From: Thermoleophilaceae bacterium | GTDB taxonomy: Bacteria; Actinomycetota; Thermoleophilia; Solirubrobacterales; Thermoleophilaceae | NCBI GenBank assembly: GCA_040901445.1 | Contig: JBBDYQ010000007.1 | Coordinates: forward strand, 124,001-188,000 | Direction: 5' to 3' | DNA length: 64,000 nucleotides | Shown here: piece after piece, positions 1 through 9,192 of the stretch | Layout: every line of letters begins with the position of its first letter | How positions within the stretch are numbered: position 1 is the stretch's first letter | Notes under the pieces: model-generated | Database searches by the model: none | The model's input: the letters and a program-made list of their open reading frames with translations, nothing else | What the model was told of the DNA's origin: nothing | Program-made: the position numbers and the translations under genes

Positions 1-974
1 CCCTCCGTCTCGTGCGAGACCGCCTTGCCGATGTCGTGCAGCAGCGCCGCCCGCCGGGCCGTCTTCACGCTCGCGCCCAGCTCGGCCGCGATCATGGCCG
101 CGAGGTGCGCGCACTCCACGGAGTGGGCCAGCACGTTCTGGCCGTAGCTGGTGCGGTAGCGCAGCCGGCCCAGGAGCTTGGTGAGCTCGGGATGGAGCGC
201 CCCCACGTTGGCCTCAAAACAGGCCTGCCCACCGACCTCGGCGATGTGGTTGTCGATCTCGGACTTCGCCTGGAAGTAGCACTCCTCGATGCGGGCCGGG
301 TGGATGCGCCCGTCCTGGAGGAGCTTGTCGAGGGTGAGGCGGGCGATCTCGCGGCGGACGCCGTCGAACCCGCTCAGGACCACCGCCGAGGGTGTGTCGT
401 CGATGATGAAGTCGATCCCGGTCAGGGTCTCGAGCGAGCGGATGTTGCGGCCCTCCCGCCCGATGATGCGGCCCTTCAGGTCGTCCGAGCGGAGCTCGAC
501 GACCGACACGGTGGTCTCGGCGGCGTGACCGCTCGCGATGCGCTGCATGACGGTCGTGAGGATGCTGCGCGCGCGCCGCTCGGCGTCGTGGCGGGCCTTC
601 TCCTCCTCCTGGCGGATGAGCCGGGCCCGATCGTGGCGCAGGTCGTCCTCGAGCTCGCGCAGCAGGATCTGCTTGGCCTGGCCGGCGCTGAGCCCGGCGA
701 TGCGCTCGAGCTCTCGCAGCTGGCGGGCGTGCCCCACCTCGAGCTCCTCGGCCCGCTGCCCGAGGTGCTGCTCCCGTCGCTCGAGATCGCCGGCACGGGC
801 GGCCAGGGACTCCTCCTGGCGCAGCACCCGCTCCTCGAGCCGGGCGATCTCGCCGCGGCGCTCCTCCAGCCCGCCGTGGCCCGCGGCCGGCGCCCCGCCG
901 CGACCGCGGACTCCCACGACGACGATCGCCGCGGCGACCGCCGCCGCCACCAACGCCGCCAGCACGATCTCCAT
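1..974 (-). CDS. rny: Ribonuclease Y, 3' end missing (window edge)
   Basis: Membrane-anchored endoribonuclease that initiates mRNA decay. The first 324 residues are visible, read leftward from ATG at 974, and the gene runs off the left edge. Residues 1-24 are a hydrophobic anchor. About 35-140 is a charged coiled coil. The KH domain holds GREGRNIR at 172-179, and the HD domain begins with LLHDIGK at 311-317. The family is usually about 520 residues, so roughly 200 are outside the window. A GAGAGGAAAG Shine-Dalgarno lies just upstream of the ATG, which fixes the start. With rnj, pnp, rnz and nrnA nearby, the window is rich in RNA-decay enzymes. Confidence 0.95.
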   Translation of the reverse strand, partial: MEIVLAALVAAAVAAAIVVVGVRGRGGAPAAGHGGLEERRGEIARLEERVLRQEESLAARAGDLERREQHLGQRAEELEVGHARQLRELERIAGLSAGQAKQILLRELEDDLRHDRARLIRQEEEKARHDAERRARSILTTVMQRIASGHAAETTVSVVELRSDDLKGRIIGREGRNIRSLETLTGIDFIIDDTPSAVVLSGFDGVRREIARLTLDKLLQDGRIHPARIEECYFQAKSEIDNHIAEVGGQACFEANVGALHPELTKLLGRLRYRTSYGQNVLAHSVECAHLAAMIAAELGASVKTARRAALLHDIGKAVSHETE

Positions 975-1381
975 CGTCTTTCCTCTCCCCGCTCCGGCGC
1001 CGCTGCGCCGGGCGTTCGCTCGCTTGTCGAGCGGCGGGCTTCCTACCCGCGAGATCCGGAATGCCTCAGCTGTTGAGGCCGCCGGCCGCTACCACGCAGC
1101 GGCGCGACTGCGCTCGGGCGCTATGGACGCCTGTGTCTGCTCCTCTCGCGGCCGTCCATGGATCGTTGGGTGACGTGTTCGGATCCTCGTCATCGCCGGC
1201 TCGCGGCCGGCGCCTGGTTCATGTTCCTGGTGGCAATTCTCGGTCTCGCGGGCGCTCGCTGCCGCCGTGCCGACAGGGTAGCGCTGGGTGGGCGGGGGGT
1301 GCAAGGGTGCGGGCCGAGCGGTGGTTCTGCCGTCACGCCTTTCGGTAGACGTGAACGACTCTCCCCGCTGGGAATCTTGTC
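975..1381. other. Intergenic stretch without a recognisable gene
   Basis: About 400 bases between the rny start and a decayed reductase fragment. Neither strand gives a reading frame with recognisable motifs. The promoter of rny should lie here, but I could not pick one with confidence. The adjoining fragments suggest the whole 1.0-1.8 kb stretch is decaying sequence. Confidence 0.5.
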
Positions 1382-1519
1382 GGCCGACCGCCTAATCTCC
1401 GCGAAGTCCCGGATCACCCCCTGCGGCTCGTCATCCGGAGCCGCCCAGTCGAACTTCCCCGCTGCGTCCTCGACATACCCGTCAAGCGACGTGATCGCCG
1501 AATAGATCAGCCTGGCCAT
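1382..1519 (-). pseudogene. Remnant of a RibD_C/dihydrofolate-reductase-like gene
   Basis: From ATG at 1519 the frame reads MARLIYSAITSLDGYVED followed by GKFDWAAPDDE. This is the typical N-terminus of RibD C-terminal-domain (DHFR-like) reductases. Similarity fades after about 45 residues, into arginine- and proline-rich sequence that looks like chance coding, and the other two thirds of the family's usual length (about 180 residues) are absent. I therefore read it as a 5' remnant. The frame stays open to 1190, but nothing in that extension supports a functional enzyme. Confidence 0.6.
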
Positions 1520-1534
1520 ATCGATTCCATAGGA

Positions 1535-1690
1535 TCAGCCGCGGAACGAGAGACCGCGCTCATCAAGCGCGGCGCGCAGGGTCGCCACCCCCGTCGGCCC
1601 ATGCCATGCAGTTTCTTGAGCTCGGATTCGGAGACCTCGGCCAGCTGCGTCACGCTCCTGGAGCCCCCGGCTCGACGGATCAAAAGAGAT
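1535..1690 (-). pseudogene. Remnant of a small helix-hairpin-helix DNA-binding protein, frameshifted
   Basis: One frame gives SVTQLAEVSESELKKLHGM. A second frame continues with GPTGVATLRAALDERGLSF and a stop at 1535-1537. Joined, these match the C-terminal helix-hairpin-helix motif of small actinobacterial DNA-binding proteins (LHGxGPxAxxxLRxAL). The two halves are out of register by one base near 1600, consistent with a single-base deletion. No start codon or upstream domain is recognisable. The gene is probably dead. Confidence 0.6.
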
Positions 1691-1701
1691 CGCCTGGCAA
1701 T

Positions 1702-1717
1702 GCGGTTCCGCGGAACC
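1702..1717. repeat. Short palindrome, first of two copies
   Basis: GCGGTTCCGCGGAAC(C), a near-perfect palindrome. A second copy is at 3548-3562, on the other side of the sulfotransferase/aminotransferase pair. A small hairpin (CTACCC..GGGTAG) lies just beyond at about 1724-1740. Confidence 0.5.
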
Positions 1718-1814
1718 CTCTGGCTACCCGAAAGGGGTAGGCGAGGAAGCCACGAGCTCGAGCGGACGAAGAAGTTTCGCGACGTGGCCCGGACGGGGCA
1801 AGCCGCGATCGTAA

Positions 1815-2546
1815 TCACACGCGCACCCGTCGGGCATGCAGTTCCGCGTAGACCGGGCGGCACGACTCGGCGACGGCGAGGTCGTGGTCGGAGAGGCCCG
1901 TCTGCCGCGGGCGCCGGGGCTCGAATCCCATGGAGGACCAGACGGCGGCGTACCAGTGCGGCGCCCAGACACCGTCGGACGCCCGCGGGCCCGGCGGCCA
2001 GGACAGCATCTTGTCGGTGAACGGGATGCCCAGCCACTCGCAGAGCCAGCGCAGGTGCGCCTCGGGCGCGCGCAGGAAGTCGCTCGCGTCGAGGATCGGC
2101 ACCTCGGTGTCATGCTCGTCCCACAGCTTCAGCAGCCATCCCTGCTGGGGGAGCCCGATGTCGTCGGGCTCGCAATTCTCCCGGGCGCGCACGTAGGAGG
2201 CGACGACCTCGACCGGGTCTCTGATGAGCAACACGTTGCGGAAGCGCAACGTCCAGCGCAGGTCCATGTCGCGGGAGACGTGGTGCGCCATGTGCTTGGC
2301 GTAGTGGATGCGGCGGCCCGACGGCAGCGGCGCGCCGAGGTCGGCAACGGCCGTCGCGAGGTCGGTGGGCTGGGAGGCGATGACCGCATCGCGCGCCGGG
2401 TGGCCGATGCCGGTGCGGGCGAGGTAGGCGGCGTACAGCGGCTCGTCTACGACGACCGTGTCGCGGCGGTTCTCGAACGCGCGCATCATGGCCGTGGAGA
2501 TGGTCCGCGGACCGGACCACATGGCCACGCGTATGACGTCGCTCAT
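1815..2546 (-). CDS. Sulfotransferase family protein
   Basis: 243 residues, predicted cytosolic, likely to transfer sulfate from PAPS to an unknown acceptor. The N-terminal SGPRTISTAMM (11-21) matches the 5'-phosphosulfate-binding loop. LLIRDPVEVVASY (107-119) matches the 3'-phosphate region of the sulfotransferase fold. The start ATG at 2546 overlaps the stop of the upstream aminotransferase by four bases (ATGA), so the two are translationally coupled. The pairing suggests one small-molecule pathway, but the substrate cannot be read from sequence. Related proteins are often annotated only as hypothetical sulfotransferase-like. Confidence 0.8.
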   Translation of the reverse strand: MSDVIRVAMWSGPRTISTAMMRAFENRRDTVVVDEPLYAAYLARTGIGHPARDAVIASQPTDLATAVADLGAPLPSGRRIHYAKHMAHHVSRDMDLRWTLRFRNVLLIRDPVEVVASYVRARENCEPDDIGLPQQGWLLKLWDEHDTEVPILDASDFLRAPEAHLRWLCEWLGIPFTDKMLSWPPGPRASDGVWAPHWYAAVWSSMGFEPRRPRQTGLSDHDLAVAESCRPVYAELHARRVRV

Positions 2547-3481
2547 GGCGCAACGCGTGCGGTCACGTCCGCGTCGACGAGCTCGCGGTAGAGCGCCTGA
2601 AGGCGGTCGACCATCGGCCCGCGGCGACCGTCGCCAATCGTGCGCCCGTCCACGGACCGGACGGGCACGACGCCGGCGAACGTGCCGGTGACGAACGCCT
2701 CGCGGGCGGCGTAGACGTCGGTGAGGCTGAACGTGGTCTCGCGCGCCGGGATGCCGTTGGCGCGGCAGACCTCCAGCACGTTGGCGCGCGTGATCCCCGC
2801 GAGGCAGTAGCGCCCGTCGGAGGTCAGGACATGGGGCGCGTCGTCGGGGCCGGCGACGACGAAGAAGTGCGTCGAGTTGCACGTCGCCACGAAGCCATGT
2901 GGGTCGAGCATCAGCGCCTCGTCGGCGCCGGCGGTGTAGGCCTGGATGCAGGCGCTGATGTCGTTCAGCTTGGAGTGCGCGTTGAGCTTCGGGTCGAGCG
3001 TGTCCGGCGCGGCTCGACGCACGTGCGTCGTGAACAGCGTGATGCCCTCGGTCACGGTCGCCGGCAGCGGCTCCTTGTGCTCGGCGATGATCACGATTGT
3101 CGCGGGCCCGATCGTCACGCGCGGATCCTGGTACGGCGTGCGCTTGACGCCGCGGGTGACCATCAGCCGCACGTGCACGCCGTCGGTCATGTCGTTGGCC
3201 CGCAGCGTCGAGTAGATCGCCTCGGTCAGCTCGCGGCGGCTGCGACCGACATCGAGCATGATGGCCTTCGCGCCCTCGAACAGGCGGTCGAGATGGCGCT
3301 CGAGGAACGCCGGATGGCCCGCCCGCACGCGCAGCCCCTCCCAGACGCCGTCACCGAGGACGAAGCCCGCGTCGAACACCGACACGACCGCCCGCTCGCG
3401 CGGCACGAGCTCGCCGTTGACCCAGATGAGGATGCGTTCGTTGCGAGCGTCATCCTCGAAGTCGTGGGTGCCGTGCGCCAT
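2543..3481 (-). CDS. Class IV (branched-chain type) aminotransferase
   Basis: 312 residues, PLP-dependent fold-type IV transaminase (IlvE / D-amino-acid transaminase / aminodeoxychorismate lyase family). The PLP lysine is K171 in PKLNAHSKLND. The N-terminal VSVFDAGFVLGDGVWEGLRV and C-terminal EAFVTGTFAGVVPV blocks are typical. I give no ilvE symbol because the class also contains D-amino-acid transaminases and 4-amino-4-deoxychorismate lyases, and the coupled sulfotransferase is not a branched-chain pathway gene. A TAGGCT box ends 9 nt before the ATG, with no Shine-Dalgarno, suggesting a leaderless message. Confidence 0.85.
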   Translation of the reverse strand: MAHGTHDFEDDARNERILIWVNGELVPRERAVVSVFDAGFVLGDGVWEGLRVRAGHPAFLERHLDRLFEGAKAIMLDVGRSRRELTEAIYSTLRANDMTDGVHVRLMVTRGVKRTPYQDPRVTIGPATIVIIAEHKEPLPATVTEGITLFTTHVRRAAPDTLDPKLNAHSKLNDISACIQAYTAGADEALMLDPHGFVATCNSTHFFVVAGPDDAPHVLTSDGRYCLAGITRANVLEVCRANGIPARETTFSLTDVYAAREAFVTGTFAGVVPVRSVDGRTIGDGRRGPMVDRLQALYRELVDADVTARVAP

Positions 3482-3490
3482 TGGCGCAAG

Positions 3491-3496
3491 AGCCTA
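3491..3496 (-). promoter_or_regulatory. -10 box of the aminotransferase gene
   Basis: TAGGCT on the minus strand, 9 nt before the ATG at 3481. The position fits transcription starting at or next to the start codon. Confidence 0.5.
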
Positions 3497-3534
3497 TGGA
3501 ACGCCGGGGGCCGGCACGAACGCCGCGGTGCGAC

Positions 3535-3570
3535 GCCCCGACGCGGGGCGGTTCCGCGGAACACCCCGCC
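3535..3570 (-). terminator. GC-rich hairpin after recX, containing the second palindrome copy
   Basis: GGGGCGG and CCGCCCC arms enclose the palindrome GCGGTTCCGCGGAAC (3548-3562). It lies between the recX stop and the next gene on the same strand, so a terminator role for recA-recX is plausible. No T-run follows, so intrinsic termination is uncertain. Confidence 0.4.
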
Positions 3571-3608
3571 CCTGGCTTCCCTGGCGCTACCGGTCCGAGG
3601 CGCGCTGG

Positions 3609-4109
3609 TCACTCACCCCGCGCATGCGCACGCACCGCCTCGTAGGCCAGCTCGGGCGCGTAGCCGCGGCGTACGAGCAGGCGCCAGGCACGATCGCGCT
3701 CGCGGTCGTCGGGCAGGCCGGCGCGGAAGCGCTCCGCGAGCAGCTCCACGGCGGCGGCCCGCTCGTCACCCGCGTCCTGTGCCGCGACGGCCGGCGCGAC
3801 CAGCTCGGCCGCCACGCCGCGGCGCAGCAGGTCGCGCTCAATCCGCTCGCGCCCCCAGCGCTCGATCGAGCGCTTGTCCTCGGCGAAGCGCTGGGCGTAG
3901 CGGGCGTCGTCGACGTAGCCGGCCTCGCGCAGCTCCTCGATGGCCGCCTCGATGGCGTCCGGCTCGGCGCGCTTGCGCTCGAGGAAGGCCCGCAACTCGG
4001 CCTCCGTGCGGTCGCGCGAGGCCAGCGCCTTGTAGGCGAGGTCCACAGCACGCCGAAGCTCCTCCTCGAGCGCGCCGGCGCCCGCGACCGCTTCGCGTTC
4101 GGGTTCCAT
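3609..4109 (-). CDS. recX: Regulatory protein RecX
   Basis: 166 residues. RecX binds RecA filaments and limits their extension. The three-helix repeats are visible: ALASRDRTEAELRAFL, then GYVDDARYAQRFAEDKR, then GRERIERDLLRRGV, followed by a C-terminal repeat. Length and repeats are normal for the family. It follows recA by 24 bases on the same strand, the usual actinobacterial recA-recX arrangement, and is presumably cotranscribed. Confidence 0.93.
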   Translation of the reverse strand: MEPEREAVAGAGALEEELRRAVDLAYKALASRDRTEAELRAFLERKRAEPDAIEAAIEELREAGYVDDARYAQRFAEDKRSIERWGRERIERDLLRRGVAAELVAPAVAAQDAGDERAAAVELLAERFRAGLPDDRERDRAWRLLVRRGYAPELAYEAVRAHARGE

Positions 4110-4133
4110 CCCGCCGCGGGCCGCCCGGCCCGC

Positions 4134-6338
4134 CTAGGCGGCCTTTTCCTCGGGCTGGCCGGTCCCGGACTCGGCCTCGCCGCCCTCCGCCTGAGCCTCA
4201 GGGGCGTCCACCACCGCAGCGACGGGCGCGCGGCCGGCCGGCTCCATGTCGAGCGCCTCGTAGATCTTGCGCTCGATCTCCTGCGCCACGGCCGGGTTCT
4301 CGCGCAGGTAGCCCTTGACGTTGTTGCGCCCCTGGCCCATGCGCTCGTCGCCGTAGGAGAAGAACGAGCCCGACTTCTGGACGATGTCGTGCTCGAGCCC
4401 GAGGTCGACGAGGCAGCCCTCCGACGAGATGCCGTGACCGAACTCGATGTCGAACTCGGCCTGGCGGAACGGCGCCGCCACCTTGTTCTTGACGACCTTG
4501 ACCCGGACGCGGTTGCCGACGGCCTCGGTGCCCTCCTTGAGCGTCTCGATCCGGCGGATGTCGAGCCGCTGCGACGAGTAGAACTTGAGCGCCCGCCCGC
4601 CCGGCTGGGTCTCGGGCGAGTTGTGAACCACTACATGGTCGACGAGGTAGGTGTGGTTGTCCTCGATCTGTAGGTCGAAGCGATCGCGCTTTCGCGGGGT
4701 CGGCGGCTTGCGGTACTTGCGCAGCACCTTCATCGGAGTAGGCCGCAGGCCGGTCCGCGACTTGAGCCGCGTGCCGTTGAGGTGCGCATCGCTCGAATCG
4801 GGATGCCATGCGAATCGCCCGCGAAGGTCCGGGTGGAGCTTGTAGGCAAGCGAGGGGTGGACGTACGGCGCGATCTTCTCCTGGAACATGCGCGCCCGCT
4901 CGCCACTGAAGAGCAACTCTCGGTCCCGAACGGTCGGACGGCCCATGCCGAGCCGCTCGCAGTGAGCGGCAAGTCGCTCCTTGTCGTCTGCCGACAGCGA
5001 ACTGCAGTAGATGACCGGCTTGCCGTGCCCCCAGCGCTTGTAGCTCCCGGAGAAGCTGCCGTCGTCGCAGTACCAGGCCGCGATGGCACGTTCATCGAGT
5101 TGTTCGATCAGCTCGTCGCTCACCGTCCTGCCGCCGGTCTTGGCGTAGACGGCCTCGTGCAGCCACGCGAGCTGGTTCATCGGGATCGTGTCGAACCCGA
5201 TCCCGTTGCCGGTGGGGGCGATCTTGTTGGCAAACGGCGCCAGCATCTCGTGCTTCCATTCGAGGTATTCGCGCTGCTCTACGCCATGCCCGACGCGGAA
5301 GTGCGCGTTGTGATCGGAAGCGAAACGCAGCGATCCGTCTCCGAGCAGGCTGCCGAGCATCAGCTTGAGCTGATCCTCGTGCACGTCGTACTGCTTGACG
5401 GCGACGAGAACCTGCTCGCCCTCCTCGATCTCCTCCGCGGACTTCTCGCCCTCGGGAGTGAAGATCAGGTGGTTCGGCGTGCAGGCGAACTTGCGCTTGC
5501 CCGAGCCGCCGGCGGCCGCGACTTCGAACTGCAGCCAGTCGTCGGTCTCGCCGTTGTTGTAGTAGTCGACGATCCGCTTCGGCGCGATCACGCCCGTCCC
5601 AGGGTCCATCGACATGACCTCGACCGGCATGCGCTGGTTGACGATCTTGCCGATCTTCTCGGTGCTTCCATCCGCGAGGACGACGCGAGCGTCGTAATGG
5701 AAGCAGCCGAACATCACCCCGACCTTCTCGCGGATCTGGTTCGTGAACAGGCAGAGCGTGTTGGCGCGGTTGAGGTTGCCGGCCAGCTTGCGCATGGCCT
5801 GGCTCATCATGCGCGCCTGAAGGCCGACGGTCTGATCCCCCATCTGGCCCTCGAGCTCGGCCTTGGGGGTGAGCGCCGCCACCGAGTCGAGCGCCACCAC
5901 ATCGACCGCGCCGGAGCGCACCAGCAGGTCGGCGATCTCGAGCGCCTGCTCGCCGTGGTCGGGCTGGGAGACGAGCAGCTCGTCCACGTCCAGCCCGATG
6001 GCCTTGGCGTACATCGGGTCCATGGCGTGCTCGGCGTCGATGAACGCGCAGATGCCGCCGAGCTTCTGAGCCTCGGCGAGCATGTGGTAGACGAGCGTGG
6101 TCTTGCCCGAGGACTCAGGCCCGAAGATCTCGACGATCCGGCCGCGCGGGACGCCGCCCACGCCGAGCGCGATGTCGAGCGACAGCGCGCCCGTGGGGAT
6201 GGCGGCGCAGCGCACGGCCGCCGCCTCGTCCCCCATCCGCATGATCGACCCCTTGCCGAACTGCCGCTCGATCTGGCTGAGCGCTCCGTTCAACGCCGAG
6301 TCGCGCGCCTTCGCGGCCTTCTCTTGTTCCTTGTCCAT
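4134..6338 (-). CDS. recA: Recombinase RecA precursor with internal intein
   Basis: Precursor of 734 residues; after splicing RecA would be 372 residues. It forms ATP-dependent filaments for homologous recombination. Walker A GPESSGKT is at 73-80, and the DNA-binding loop region precedes VGVMFG at 206-211. An intein occupies residues 212-573, and the RecA sequence resumes with [13 protein letters not shown]. The start ATG at 6338 is chosen because [11 protein letters not shown] matches RecA N-termini and a GGAG Shine-Dalgarno lies 8 nt upstream. A TACTTT box at 6372-6377 is a possible -10. I saw no LexA (SOS) palindrome upstream. The C-terminus is acidic, as in other RecA proteins. Confidence 0.97.
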   Translation of the reverse strand: MDKEQEKAAKARDSALNGALSQIERQFGKGSIMRMGDEAAAVRCAAIPTGALSLDIALGVGGVPRGRIVEIFGPESSGKTTLVYHMLAEAQKLGGICAFIDAEHAMDPMYAKAIGLDVDELLVSQPDHGEQALEIADLLVRSGAVDVVALDSVAALTPKAELEGQMGDQTVGLQARMMSQAMRKLAGNLNRANTLCLFTNQIREKVGVMFGCFHYDARVVLADGSTEKIGKIVNQRMPVEVMSMDPGTGVIAPKRIVDYYNNGETDDWLQFEVAAAGGSGKRKFACTPNHLIFTPEGEKSAEEIEEGEQVLVAVKQYDVHEDQLKLMLGSLLGDGSLRFASDHNAHFRVGHGVEQREYLEWKHEMLAPFANKIAPTGNGIGFDTIPMNQLAWLHEAVYAKTGGRTVSDELIEQLDERAIAAWYCDDGSFSGSYKRWGHGKPVIYCSSLSADDKERLAAHCERLGMGRPTVRDRELLFSGERARMFQEKIAPYVHPSLAYKLHPDLRGRFAWHPDSSDAHLNGTRLKSRTGLRPTPMKVLRKYRKPPTPRKRDRFDLQIEDNHTYLVDHVVVHNSPETQPGGRALKFYSSQRLDIRRIETLKEGTEAVGNRVRVKVVKNKVAAPFRQAEFDIEFGHGISSEGCLVDLGLEHDIVQKSGSFFSYGDERMGQGRNNVKGYLRENPAVAQEIERKIYEALDMEPAGRAPVAAVVDAPEAQAEGGEAESGTGQPEEKAA
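4620..5705 (-). other. RecA intein with LAGLIDADG endonuclease domain
   Basis: A 362-residue in-frame protein intron. It begins with C1 (block [15 protein letters not shown]), has TPNHLIF as block B at about 76-82, and ends ..DHVVVHN before Ser+1. All nucleophiles for protein splicing are present (C1, block-B His, penultimate His, terminal Asn, Ser+1). Two LAGLIDADG-like helices are visible: [14 protein letters not shown] (113-126) and [13 protein letters not shown] (208-220), each with an acidic residue, so the homing endonuclease may be active. From memory, the insertion point MFG/SPET is the site used by the M. leprae RecA intein, not the later VVKN site of M. tuberculosis, which is uninterrupted here. 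Confidence 0.95.
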
Positions 6339-6431
6339 CGCTGAAGCTCCTGATCGTCGCCGGAATTCCACAAAGTAGAGGCGGGATCGGACGGGACTTC
6401 GCCCCCCGGCCGCGCTAGCGTGGGCGCGAAG

Positions 6432-7340
6432 GTGGGGCCCAGCCGACGCACCCGACTCGCGCGCATGCTCGCTGCGCTCGCCGCCGTCGGCGCGGCTGTG
6501 GCGATCGCGCTCGTGGCCGCAGACCGCCAATCCTCCTCCACCCTGGACGCGCCGGCCGGAGGCATTCCGGAGCCGCGCCCGGAGCTCGACATCGTCATCG
6601 ACGAGCCCACGGGCGGACGCGAGCCGCGCGGCCTGGTGTGGGTGCTCTGCTGCGGCGCCTGGCGGTCGGCGGCGGCCCACGGCGTCGACCTCGCCAGCCG
6701 CGCCGATCGCCGCGGTCTCGCCTCGCTCGACTGGACGCGCCGCGGCTACCGCGTGGCCACCTTCGCCTCCACGGGCGGCGCCGCGGCGGTCGAGGAGTCA
6801 CTCGCCGCCTTCGACCGGCTTCGCGAGGAGCATCCGGACCTGTCGATCTGCGCGTTCGGCGGTTCGGCCGCGGGCCACATGGCGCTCATGGTGGCCGCAC
6901 AGCGCCCGGAGCTGAGCTGCGTGATCGCCCACAGCTCCCCCTCGTCGCTCGCCGACCTCCCGGACGAGGCCATCCCCGGCGTACTGCCCGAGCCGCCGCT
7001 GAGCCTGGCCCGTGACGCCTTCGGCGCGGCGCGCATGGACGAGCTCAGCCCTCTGCGCCGCGCCGGCGACATCGCCGCGTCCGTTCGCCTCGTGGCCTGC
7101 TCGGAGGACCGCATCGTGCCGGTCGCCCAGTCGCGCCGGCTGGCCCGCGCGCTGCGCCGCCGCGACGGCGACGCCGCCGTGGAGCTCGCCGTGCTGCCCG
7201 GTGAGAGCGTGCGGCTCGGACGCCGCGCCCCGCGCGGCAGCCGCGAGGTGATCCACCGCTGCTTCGTGTCCGAGCGCCGCATCGCGCGTGCTGAAGCTGC
7301 CACCGCCGAGTTCGTGGAGCGCGCGCTAGCGGAGGACTAG
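6432..7340 (+). CDS. Predicted membrane-anchored or secreted alpha/beta hydrolase
   Basis: About 302 residues. An N-terminal hydrophobic segment ([19 protein letters not shown]) looks like a signal anchor. It is followed by a serine-hydrolase-like core with [12 protein letters not shown] as the nucleophile elbow (GxSxxG) and [11 protein letters not shown] as the acid loop. A C-terminal His candidate is in REVIHRCF. A dipeptidyl-peptidase-like or acyl-esterase role is possible; the substrate is unknown. A TAGCGT box lies at 6415-6420. The frame opens with GTG at 6420, inside that box, so I place the start at the next GTG, 6432. It is the only plus-strand gene between recA and thpR and converges on thpR with a 15-bp overlap. 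Confidence 0.7.
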   Translation: MGPSRRTRLARMLAALAAVGAAVAIALVAADRQSSSTLDAPAGGIPEPRPELDIVIDEPTGGREPRGLVWVLCCGAWRSAAAHGVDLASRADRRGLASLDWTRRGYRVATFASTGGAAAVEESLAAFDRLREEHPDLSICAFGGSAAGHMALMVAAQRPELSCVIAHSSPSSLADLPDEAIPGVLPEPPLSLARDAFGAARMDELSPLRRAGDIAASVRLVACSEDRIVPVAQSRRLARALRRRDGDAAVELAVLPGESVRLGRRAPRGSREVIHRCFVSERRIARAEAATAEFVERALAED

Positions 7341-7925
7341 CCGCGCGAGCGGCTCGTAGCGGGCGCCGCGGGGGGAGAGCAGCGAGCGGTAGAGCACCAC
7401 GTCCGCCGCGCTGAATGCCCCGGGCAGCTCGCCCGGCGCCTCGAGCGGGCCGGCCCGGCGGTCGCGCTTGACGCGCGCGAGCGTCACGTGCGGCCAGAAC
7501 TTCCGCTTCTCCGGCCTGTGGAAGCGCGCCGCCGCCAGCGCACCCTCGGCGTCGGCCTGCAGCGCGGCACAGGCGCCGCCGGCGTCCTCGAGGTCGAGCG
7601 CGAACAGCCGCGGGCGGCGCGGCGGCAGCGCCCGCACGCCCGCCGGGCGCAGCTCCAGCGGCCCGCGGCCGCGCAGCGGCTCGAAAGCCGCTTCCGCGAT
7701 CGCCTCGATCTCCTTCTCGGGGCGGTAGCCCAGGAACACGAGCGTCACGTGGAGCGCGCCCGGCGCCACCGGCCGGAGGTCGTCGCGGCCGGCGCAGAGC
7801 GAATCGCGCCAGGCGCCCAGCTCGTCTCGTACCGCCGCCGGCGGGTCCAGCGCCAGGAACAGGCGCGCCCGCGGCGAGCCCGGCCGCCGGCGCCCGGGGC
7901 GCTCAGATCGGGATGTCTTCTCCAC
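7326..7925 (-). CDS. thpR: RNA 2',3'-cyclic phosphodiesterase (2H phosphoesterase)
   Basis: 199 residues. Hydrolyses 2',3'-cyclic phosphate ends of RNA to 2'-phosphates (formerly LigT). The two catalytic HxT motifs are H59-V-T61 (LHVTLVFLG) and H146-V-T148 (WPHVTLARV). Length is normal. The GTG start at 7925 lies inside the end of cinA (23-bp overlap), so the two genes are coupled. An arginine-rich tract of about 20 residues precedes the first strand (ARLFLALDP), so a later start cannot be excluded. Confidence 0.9.
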   Translation of the reverse strand: MEKTSRSERPGRRRPGSPRARLFLALDPPAAVRDELGAWRDSLCAGRDDLRPVAPGALHVTLVFLGYRPEKEIEAIAEAAFEPLRGRGPLELRPAGVRALPPRRPRLFALDLEDAGGACAALQADAEGALAAARFHRPEKRKFWPHVTLARVKRDRRAGPLEAPGELPGAFSAADVVLYRSLLSPRGARYEPLARLVLR

Positions 7926-9192
7926 GCAGCAGCCGGCGCAGCAGGTGCATGCCGACGGTGGTGGAACGGTCGCGCACCTCGGCGCGGTCGCCGGGCAGGC
8001 GGACGTCGCGCGCCAGCACGCCGCCGTCGGTGCGCTTGGTGCACCAGCACACGTAGCCGACCGGCTTCTGCTCGCTGCCCCCTCCCGGGCCGGCGACGCC
8101 GGTGATCGCGATCGCCGTGTCGGCGCCGAAGCGCGCCAGCGCGCCGTCGGCCATCGCCGACGCCACCTCGGGTGAGACGGCGCCGTGACGCTCGATGAGC
8201 GCGGGATCGACGCCGAGAAGCTCCGCCTTGGCCTCGTCCGAGTACGACACCACTCCCCCGGCCATGTAGTCCGAGGCGCCGATCATCTCGGTGAGCCGGG
8301 CGGCCATCAGCCCGCCGGTGCACGACTCCGCCACAGCCATCCGCCGGCCCGCGAGCAGCGCCGCCACCTGGTCGTCCACCAGCGATCCGTCGGTGGAGAA
8401 GAGCGTGTGCTCGTGGCGCTCCGCGATCAGCGCCGACAGCGCCCGCCACGGTTCCTCCGCCTTCGGCTCGTGGCGGACCACCACCTCCACCTCGCCGCGG
8501 CGCAGGCAGGTGGTGATCTCGAGCGCCTCGAGCTCCGGGATCTCGCGCTCGGCCACCCGCAGCGTCTCCGCGATCTCGGACTCGGGGATGCCGAACAGGC
8601 GCAGCATGTCCTGCTCGTACTCCGTGCGCCCCGCGATCGCCGCTCGAAACGGATCGCTCTCGACCGCCACGGGCCACATGGCGTGGAGCTCGCGCGGCGG
8701 CCCCGGCATGACGACCACGGTCGGGCCCGAACCGTCCAGCGGTGGCACCACGAGGCCGGGCGCGGTGCCGGCCGGATCGATGACCACGGCGCCCTCGGGG
8801 ACCATCGCCTGCTTGCGGTTGGACTCGAGCACCGCCTCGGGGTCGAGGTGCTTCCAGCGCTTCATGAGCGGCGCGAGGATGCGCTCGATCTTCCCGAACA
8901 GCTCGTCGTCGTGGATGAGGGGGCGCCCGGCGAAGCGCGCCACCACCTCGATCGTGAGGTCGTCCGCGGTGGGGCCGAGACCGCCGCTCGTGACGATCAG
9001 GTCCACGCCCTGGTCCGCCATGAAGCGCAGCTGCGCCTGCACGTCCTCGGGGCGGTCGCCGCAGATCGTGATGTGGGCGAGCTCCACTCCGAGCTCGAGC
9101 AGCCGGTCCGACAGCCACGGGCCGTTGCGGTCGCGCACACGTCCGGTGAGGACCTCCGTGCCGGTGACGACGACTCCCGCCCGCGCGCTCAC
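7903..9192 (-). CDS. cinA: CinA family protein (nicotinamide-nucleotide amidase domain)
   Basis: 429 residues. The N-terminal half is a MoaB/Mog-like domain ([15 protein letters not shown] and [10 protein letters not shown]). The C-terminal half is the PncC-type NMN deamidase domain ([18 protein letters not shown] and [17 protein letters not shown]). The protein recycles NMN in pyridine-nucleotide salvage. GTG at 9192 overlaps the stop of the upstream gene (GTGA). cinA next to recA is a classical arrangement; here thpR and an opposite-strand hydrolase gene separate them. Confidence 0.93.
   Translation of the reverse strand: MSARAGVVVTGTEVLTGRVRDRNGPWLSDRLLELGVELAHITICGDRPEDVQAQLRFMADQGVDLIVTSGGLGPTADDLTIEVVARFAGRPLIHDDELFGKIERILAPLMKRWKHLDPEAVLESNRKQAMVPEGAVVIDPAGTAPGLVVPPLDGSGPTVVVMPGPPRELHAMWPVAVESDPFRAAIAGRTEYEQDMLRLFGIPESEIAETLRVAEREIPELEALEITTCLRRGEVEVVVRHEPKAEEPWRALSALIAERHEHTLFSTDGSLVDDQVAALLAGRRMAVAESCTGGLMAARLTEMIGASDYMAGGVVSYSDEAKAELLGVDPALIERHGAVSPEVASAMADGALARFGADTAIAITGVAGPGGGSEQKPVGYVCWCTKRTDGGVLARDVRLPGDRAEVRDRSTTVGMHLLRRLLRGEDIPI

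Noticed and set aside
12-1173. Plus-strand frames over the first kilobase
   Set aside because: They lie opposite the rny coding sequence, which has clear KH and HD motifs and a Shine-Dalgarno.
1815-2882. Extension of the sulfotransferase upstream to 2882
   Set aside because: The extra residues run antisense-like through the aminotransferase 3' end; ATG 2546 gives an ATGA overlap and starts right before the PAPS-binding loop.
6339-6420. SOS (LexA) box upstream of recA
   Set aside because: No GAAC-N4-GTTC type palindrome found; only a TACTTT -10-like box and a Shine-Dalgarno.
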